Source: Arthrobotrys musiformis | Taxonomy: Eukaryota > Ascomycota > Orbiliomycetes > Orbiliales > Orbiliaceae | Direction of reading: 5' to 3' | Length of the DNA: 64,000 nt | Assembly (NCBI GenBank): GCA_036971715.1 | Contig: JAVHJL010000007.1 | Coordinates: 806,001 to 870,000, forward strand | In this document: positions 57,936-64,000 of the stretch, piece by piece | Layout: each line of letters begins with the position of its first letter | Position numbering within the stretch: the first letter of the stretch is position 1 | Notes under the pieces: model-generated | What the model was told of the DNA's origin: nothing | Databases searched by the model: none | What the model saw: only the letters and a program-made list of their open reading frames with translations | Program-made: the position numbers and the translations under genes

Positions 57936-59760
57936 ATGGTAGCTAGAGACGGGTCTCAGGAACCCACGGTGGAGAAGGAAGTTATCACCGGCTTTGCGAC
58001 CATCGCCACGCTTGCGTAAGAACCCCCGAGTGGACGTGTTTTGTTGCCTGTATTATCACGTGATGGGATAATATTTTCCAACACAGGCAACACGACAACG
58101 CATTTTCCCTGATGTATGAAGCTTTGATGTGCTGACGATGTGGATTTTTTCGATGATAGGATTGGGGTTAAAGCTTGGGTTGAGAAGGATGGAGAGCCGA
58201 GGAAGGCGGAGATATTATCGAAGACTACGAGGAAAGGGGATCCGGTGTTTTATGTCCATTACCAGGATTTCAATAAGGTATATCCTCCCTCACCTGCCTT
58301 ATGAGGAATTGTATGGTATACTAAACCCGTCCTTTTTTTTGGAACTAGCGTCTCGATGAGTGGGTAGCAGCCAGCAGGATTGATTTATCACGAGAAGTCG
58401 AGTTCCCTGTCCCCGAAAAGCCAATTGCACCGAAGAAGGAACAATCATATCCAAACCTCAAGAACCAAAAGAAAGAGAAAAAGCTACCGAGGGATAGCAT
58501 AGCATCCACTCCAGATCCGACCACCGGACCCACCACTCCATCGGCATCCGCCTCTCGCTCTCTCAAGCGTAACAGGGTAACTTTCGAAGCCGAACATGCA
58601 TCCCCGCAATCCGTTGCCGCGACACCGGCTCCGGAAGAAGAGGGAATCGACCTCGTCGAAACCCCAGCCGGGAATATAATCTCAGCCCCACAGACCGACC
58701 CAACAATTGGAATCAATGGCGAGGTAGAAGGTTTCTCCAAAGAGAAGGAAATCGAAAAGCTCCGTACTTCGGGGTCTATGACACAATCCGCTCACGAAGT
58801 CGCCCGCGTCAGGAATCTTTCCAAATTACAGATTGGGAAATTTGAGGTTGAAACGTGGTATTTCTCTCCTTACCCGGCGGAACTCACGGAATGCGATGTG
58901 GTTTATATCTGCGAATTCTGTTTGAGCTATTTTGGGGAGGAGAGGAGGTATCAACGACATCGGATGAAGTGTGAATTGTTTCATCCGCCGGGGAATGAGA
59001 TTTATCGAGATGAGAATGTTAGTTTTTACGAGATCGATGGGAGGAGGCAGAGGACTTGGTGCAGGAATTTGTGCCTGCTGAGTAAATGCTTCCTCGATCA
59101 TAAGACGCTGTACTATGACGTCGATCCGTTCTTATTTTACTGCATGACGTCGAGGGATGAATACGGCTGTCACCTGCTCGGGTATTTTTCCAAAGAGAAG
59201 GAAAGCGCGGAGAATTACAACGTGGCGTGTATTCTCACATTACCACAGTACCAACGGTTGGGGTACGGTAGGCTGTTGATCGCGTTTAGCTACGAGTTGT
59301 CGAAGAGGGAAGGGAAACTAGGCAGCCCCGAGAAGCCGTTGAGTGATTTGGGATTGTTGGGGTACCGAGCTTTCTGGCAGGAGGTTATTGTGGATTTGTT
59401 AGTTGAGGTGAGGGAGAATAAAGGGGAGATCAGTGTGGATGAGATCGCGGCGAGGTTGGCGATGACGGCGAATGATGTGGTGCATACCCTACAAAACTTG
59501 AATATGATCAAGTACTTTGTGAGTTTTTCCTCTTCCCACTCCCGACTCTCTTAGCATGGTTACATTTTTTTACTAATGCGGTTTTCGTTATGATGTTATA
59601 GAAAGGACAGCATGTCATCTGCTTGACGGCAGGTGTAATTGCCCAAAGAGATGCTTTACTGGAGAAACAGAAGGTCAAAGGGAAGAGGACCATTGACTCC
59701 AGTCTGCTGAAGTGGAAGCCTCCCGTTTTCAACGCAGCGGCGAAGACTTGGAATTGGTAG
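57936..59760 (+). CDS. esa1: Histone acetyltransferase Esa1 (MYST, NuA4 catalytic subunit)
   Basis: Catalytic subunit of NuA4, acetylating histones H4 and H2A in the nucleus. Exons: 57936-58015, 58160-58277, 58349-59518 and 59602-59760, giving 508 aa. A tudor-knot/chromo-barrel spans about 27-80 (KAWVEKDGEPRKAEILS, then VHYQDFNKRLDEWV). The MYST domain starts near 225: zinc finger Cys254, Cys257, His270, Cys274 (CEFCLSYF...HRMKC), the conserved Lys312 in LSKCFLDHK (autoacetylation site in the family), the catalytic Cys360 in NVACILTLP, the acetyl-CoA loop QRLGYGRLL and the catalytic Glu382 in FSYELSKREG. The protein ends KWKPPVFNAAAKTWNW, as expected. It is longer than yeast Esa1 (445 aa) because of a Ser/Thr/Pro-rich insert at about 100-200. 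Confidence 0.97.
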
Positions 59761-60896
59761 TGCTAGTTCTTTTTACTTCGCATCGGACCGTACGGTGGAC
59801 TTATCTACCTACTCATCACGACCCCACTTCTTCCTTTTTTTTTTTAATTTTTTCCTTTCCGTCTTACAATCATCATATTCCTTTTTTTCTTTCTTTGATA
59901 CATGCATAGGCCTTCGGGAATGGTGTTTTCTTTCTTTATCATTTTTTCCCTCCTCTCTTTTTTCCTTTTTTCGCTCTTTTTTTTTTTTTTTTTTTTTTTT
60001 TCGATATTAAGGACGGGTTTAAGGGAGTTTTTGTTTTTTATGTGAAATTTGTACTATAGCTCCTTCATTAACTCGGTTGCACGGTAATCCATCTTATTTT
60101 CTTAGCATCCATTTCCTGGATATCGATCCCGAGGCCATAGTCTGCTACCAGACTTATATTGACTACAAGCTTAACATGATATCGAGTGGTGGATAAAGCT
60201 GGCGTAAAGGGTATATCTACTCGTTTTGAGCCACCATGGTGGGGTTTCAAGCCAGCTGAGGGATCCGGGGTTTGTAAATTCGAAACTTTTAGCTGTTGAA
60301 CGGGGCCGTTATTGGGGGAAGGGTGCTCCGGGGTCTTATGGATGAGGCGGGTGGGTATGGCGGTGAACCACGGTTGATTGGTTACTCAGCCTTCCGATGT
60401 TAACGAGCCGTTGGGACCATTTCATAGTAGTGCTTTTCACCCCACTTATTTTTATCGAAGAGGAAAGGAATTTGACTAAACGGTGGTGCCAGTACGAATG
60501 AATTTGATACTATCCAGTGCACAGCCTTTTGATTCACGGATAAAGAAAGCGTGCATCCGATTACGACTGTGGAACCGAGATGTTACGGGGTATAAAAACC
60601 AAAGTAGTCCCCTCGACAGAAAAAATCACAGTGGCTTAATTAAAAAGCTGGACTTAGTGTGTACCTCGATTTCGATTATTGTCCGCTGCGGACGGCGGTA
60701 TCTTCCCCTTCGGTTTAGTTAACTTCCAAGTTCGACGACACAATCGGTACTAGCTGTTTATATCCCCCTCACCCCACCTCTTCTGGTCCATCTTTCTTTA
60801 GCTAAGGTATAAGCCGCCTTGAGTATACACGCCTATACCTAAACATGCTTACTCACCGACATCCCGTCTTCGAACGCAAAAAAGGGCCTCTACGAC

Positions 60897-60987
60897 AGAT
60901 CTAGATCGATCGATCGATGGTTTAATAATGTTACCCGGGTAGCTTCTAGCGGGAAGAGCGGTCGATCCCTCCGTATCGATCGATCGG
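60897..60987. repeat. ATCGATCG palindromic repeats
   Basis: GATCTAGATCGATCGATCGAT at the left and TATCGATCGATCG at the right flank a 60-bp segment. Short tetranucleotide microsatellites; no function evident. Confidence 0.6.
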
Positions 60988-61281
60988 GTTCGAAAGACCC
61001 CGGATGTGAGTTGTATTCTAATATGCTTTACCAAGATTTGAAAAATGAATGATCGTTTTGGGGGTTGTACATGTATAATGTGGGATGTGGTTGTGCATAG
61101 TGGGGTCGGGGCTTATATCCATCCATTCCAACCTATCCATCTGAATGCATGTCGTACATTTGTCTTCTACCCTAGACAGTATTCGAGGCTAAGACAGCCT
61201 AAGGCCCTTTAAGGTCATATTCGTACAGCATGGAAAAAAGTTATATTTTTTCTTCTTCTTGGAAAACTGCATATTCGTCTT

Positions 61282-61310
61282 TTTGTTTTGTAAACCAGAG
61301 CTGGCTAAAG
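61282..61310 (+). repeat. Dispersed 29-bp repeat, copy 3 (C-to-T drifted)
   Basis: Differs from copy 2 at five sites, all C-to-T or G-to-A. The central 16 bp, GTAAACCAGAGCTGGC, is unchanged. Confidence 0.6.
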
Positions 61311-61870
61311 TCCTCCCCTCCCTCCTGGATATCATTCATGTAAAAAAAGTATATACACCAACTGCACCTGTAGCCGCCCCCAAACTAATAGGTAAAAAAA
61401 CAACGCTGGAAAGGATTGAACCCAAGCGATGAATGTGCAGAAACAAAATGAAAATGAGTGAAAGCCTCGGTAATAAAAAGTCGTAGAGGCAAAAAAAAAA
61501 AAAAAAGGAAAAGACTGTAGTTAATATACACATCAAAATACCAACCGCTGCTAATAAGCTGTCTGTACGGGTATAATCTTCCCGTTACATTTTGGTAACT
61601 ATCAATTAATTCCCACCATAAGATTCCTTCAATTTTTGGTTGTGTAGGCAAAATCGCTTGCAAGGGAAAACATCAAATATCCGCTCCGAGTGTCCAGTAG
61701 ATAAGAAAAAGACAATTAAAAAACCAAGTATAAAGAAAAGTATTCACAAGAGAAAAAACAAGAACTCCGAAATTAGTGCAAGATGTTCGCTCGCTCATTA
61801 AAAAAACCGTAAAAGAATATTTTCGTTCTCAAAATCGTCGATTCGATGATTGACAAAAGGGGGTAGACGT

Positions 61871-64000
61871 TTACTCGTCGGGAGAAGGAGGGTTCGGGTT
61901 CGGAATTGGAGTTAGGTTCGGGCTGACGTTGATTCGGGCCTCTGTCATCGCTCGTCGCGGGATTGGTGGGACTGGAGTTGTTGGTATTGTGTTTAAAACC
62001 GAATACCTCTTGTCTTTCCCACCACCCAAGACTCCACCGTCGATAACGATGGAGCTAGAGCTGTTGCTTGCGCTGCTTGTTGTAAAGCTTCGCTGTCGGA
62101 CGCTGAGCGGCCGGGGTTTGATCTCATCGGCTTCGTCTTCAGATGTATAATATGAATCTCGGTATGTGGATCCTAGTGACAAGCTCTTTTTGTGATGATG
62201 TGGGTTGTGGTAGGAGTACTCGTGAAGGTTTTGGGAGTTATGACGGACTGGACCTGCAATTGTCCTAGCTCGGGATATTGTTGCTGGGGGTGTTGAGGTT
62301 GGAGTACATGAGAGTTGGCGCTCGTGAGTCTGCGCTCTTGGCCTCATCCTACTAGGCGGCCGAGGGACTGCTTCGGCTGCTGAGACGGAAACTGGGCGAG
62401 ATCGTGTGACAAGGGGCTCGACAGTGACATCTGGAACGATTGGGATTTGTTGGCGGAGAGGGTTCTTTGGGGGTGGGATCTGAAGACAAAGTTTAGAATC
62501 CTATATCAACTAACTTAACAGGAGGGTAGGGTGTGCTGGCTTACATTTTTAGCTCGCCAAATATGAGCGAGCTTGAGAGCACAATCACCAATCACCTTCT
62601 TTCCTTCAGCGCTGTTTAGCCATCTCTTGGTGCTCGTGCTGATATCCGATAGTCTCTGCCATTCATTCATTGCAAAGTCGGTAGCTCCCATATCGACATT
62701 AAGACGGAAATAGTCATCCTTCTGCACCCCCCATTTTTCAAGGCCGTTCATTCCCCCTCCTAGTAGAGATTGATGGATCTCCTCGCTCATGTGTGTCTTG
62801 TTGACCAACCTCTTTTTGGCGTCGACGAAATTGTCGAAAGGCGTGTGCAACTTGTTCTCCCACCAGGGTTGAGAGCTGCTTTGCCTCTTTGGCGGGGGTC
62901 TCCCAGTGCCGATAGAAAGGACACAGCCAACTGCCCGGCCAGGCCATTCGTTGCATGCTGCTTCTTCGATAACTGTCGGGGTAATGTTGTATTTACCAGC
63001 GCCTTCATCCAAGAAAACAGTTTGTCCGATTTGAATAGGCTTAAATGCAGTCATGGTCGCAGAAGTCGCACGGCCTGCTTCCCAGATCTTACAGTTGGGT
63101 TCTGGATTCAAAGATGAAAGTGATAAATATGTTCGAAGGAGACACGGAGATGCCCCTTCAGGGGAATTTTGGTACATTGCGGCGACGAATCTATTAGAAT
63201 GATGTCAGCAACTTGTAAGACCCAACATGAATATAAAGGGTGGATGGAAGCCTACGTTTTACATCTGTCATCTCTCGGGTCGTATAATAATGCCTCCGCA
63301 TTTCCCGCTGTCTTCGGTCCAACCAAGGCACCCTCTGACGACGACTTGAATTTAGTAAGATATTCAAACCTCAGGCCCTTTTCCATGAGTATAGAGTCAT
63401 CATCTCCGGCCAGCATTCTGAGTTCATCACTCCGTCTGGTGCAGGCTGTCTCCCCACTCGATGAGCTGCTCGCCCTCGTTCTCGACGAATCCTTTGAATC
63501 CATGCTGAAGTTTTTCTTATGCTGCAACGCTTTTGCCTTTTGCCTCTTTGCCTCTTCAATTTCACCAGCAGTATATTCTTTTGTGATTTCTCTAATGACC
63601 GTCTCGAGTTTCGATGCTTTAAAGACAGTTGTCTTGAATGGGATGCCTGCTATCGTTTTGTCGGTTTCGAAGACTCGCTTGGCCATTTTCACCCAGTGTT
63701 CCTTGCAGCTTTCAATATCCATGCGTAATCGACCAAGCATCAGTGCAATAAGGCTATCGAATCAACGTCAGTCGTCAAGTCACTGTTTGGTAGAAATGTG
63801 TTGTTGTGGTTGCATACCCGCCAGTTCCAACACCAGCAATCTGAACACCAAAACATTAGCATTCAGCCTATAAAATCATAAAAACTAAGATTTTTCTTGA
63901 AATCCAAGAATCTTACCATATCAAAATGATCGCAAGGTAACGGGATCTCGTGCATTTGAGGCGGCCGTCCGTTAAGTTCGACGAATAATCGGTACACTGT
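61871..64000 (-). CDS. Patatin-like phospholipase domain protein, 5' end outside window
   Basis: Patatin/FabD-fold protein, 3' part only; the start lies beyond 64000. Exons seen: 64000-63917, 63840-63818, 63753-63256, 63190-62545 and 62479-61871, about 620 residues with phase kept throughout. Family features: CDHFDMIAGVGTGGLIALML (nucleophile elbow), then GRLRMDIESCKEHWVKMAKR and VFETDKTIAGIPFKTTVFKA, typical of fungal patatins. The aspartate motif lies in TVFLDEGAGKYN, giving D-E-G rather than D-G-G/A. The elbow reads Gly-Val-Gly-Thr-Gly where lipases have Gly-x-Ser-x-Gly, and it sits on a 23-nt exon. Thus both halves of the Ser-Asp dyad look altered, and hydrolase activity is doubtful. The C-terminal 200 residues are Pro/Ser/Arg-rich and likely disordered. 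Confidence 0.85.

Larger units (their letters stand above)
59761..61870. other. Intergenic between esa1 and the patatin gene
   Basis: T-rich 3' region of esa1 (run of about 23 T at 59979-60001), GATC-rich palindromic repeats at 60897-60987 and repeat copy 3 at 61282-61310. No gene called. Confidence 0.5.

Noticed and set aside
61400..61430. GGGTTCAATCC on the minus strand suggesting a tRNA
   Set aside because: No cloverleaf can be built upstream; the surrounding sequence is AT-rich and includes a long T-run.
1..64000. CRISPR array, prophage, insertion sequence or bacterial operon
   Set aside because: No regularly spaced repeats, integrases, transposases or bacterial gene order; all genes have spliceosomal introns.

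Overview
This window is nuclear DNA from a filamentous ascomycete (Pezizomycotina). The genes are split by many short introns, mostly 45-110 bp with GT..AG ends and CTAAC/CTGAC-like branch sites. The gene families are typical of these fungi: Zn2Cys6 regulator, Clr5-ankyrin protein, NmrA-like dehydrogenases, an EF-hand external NADH dehydrogenase, fungal patatin, and a Tsc1/hamartin homologue, which budding yeast lacks. I cannot fix the class from sequence alone. I built the gene models by hand by joining exons at splice sites so that the frame and family similarity continue across each junction; no RNA evidence was available.

Layout. 0-11.4 kb is a dense housekeeping block: tsc1 (+), dib1 (+, U5 snRNP), RNase H2 subunit C (-), dbp10 (-, 60S biogenesis helicase), and msl1/U2B'' (+, U2 snRNP), the last two divergent. 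11.8-20.0 kb looks like an accessory block: an F-box protein (+), two unrelated-in-sequence NmrA-type NAD(P)-binding proteins facing each other (+ and -), and a Zn2Cys6 transcription factor (-). 20.5-27.5 kb returns to housekeeping: RPA2 (-), an Oca/Siw14-type protein phosphatase in six small exons (-), mitochondrial ribosomal protein uL23m (+), and the Pol delta subunit Cdc27/Pol32 (+). RPA2 and Pol32 both act in DNA replication, but nothing suggests more than chance proximity.

From 27.5 to 33.4 kb I find no supportable gene. Pyridoxamine-phosphate oxidase (-) and a GPANK1-like G-patch protein (-) follow, again separated by gene-poor DNA. 42.2-45.6 kb is a large Clr5-ankyrin protein (-), divergent from the external NADH dehydrogenase (+, 46.8-49.2 kb), which contains a probable GC-AG intron. 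49-55.5 kb is mostly long intergenic DNA with one doubtful hypothetical gene. The right end holds a membrane-anchored GT8 glycosyltransferase (+), the MYST acetyltransferase esa1 (+), and the 3' part of a patatin-like protein (-) that runs off the window end.

Most interesting points: tiny exons (7, 7, 11, 15 and 23 nt) that naive ORF calling misses; a patatin whose nucleophile elbow reads G-V-G-T-G with no serine; a three-copy dispersed 29-bp repeat whose copies differ only by C:G to T:A changes; a short uORF overlapping the uL23m start; and a probable GC-AG intron. I found no convincing tRNA, rRNA, CRISPR array or intact transposon.
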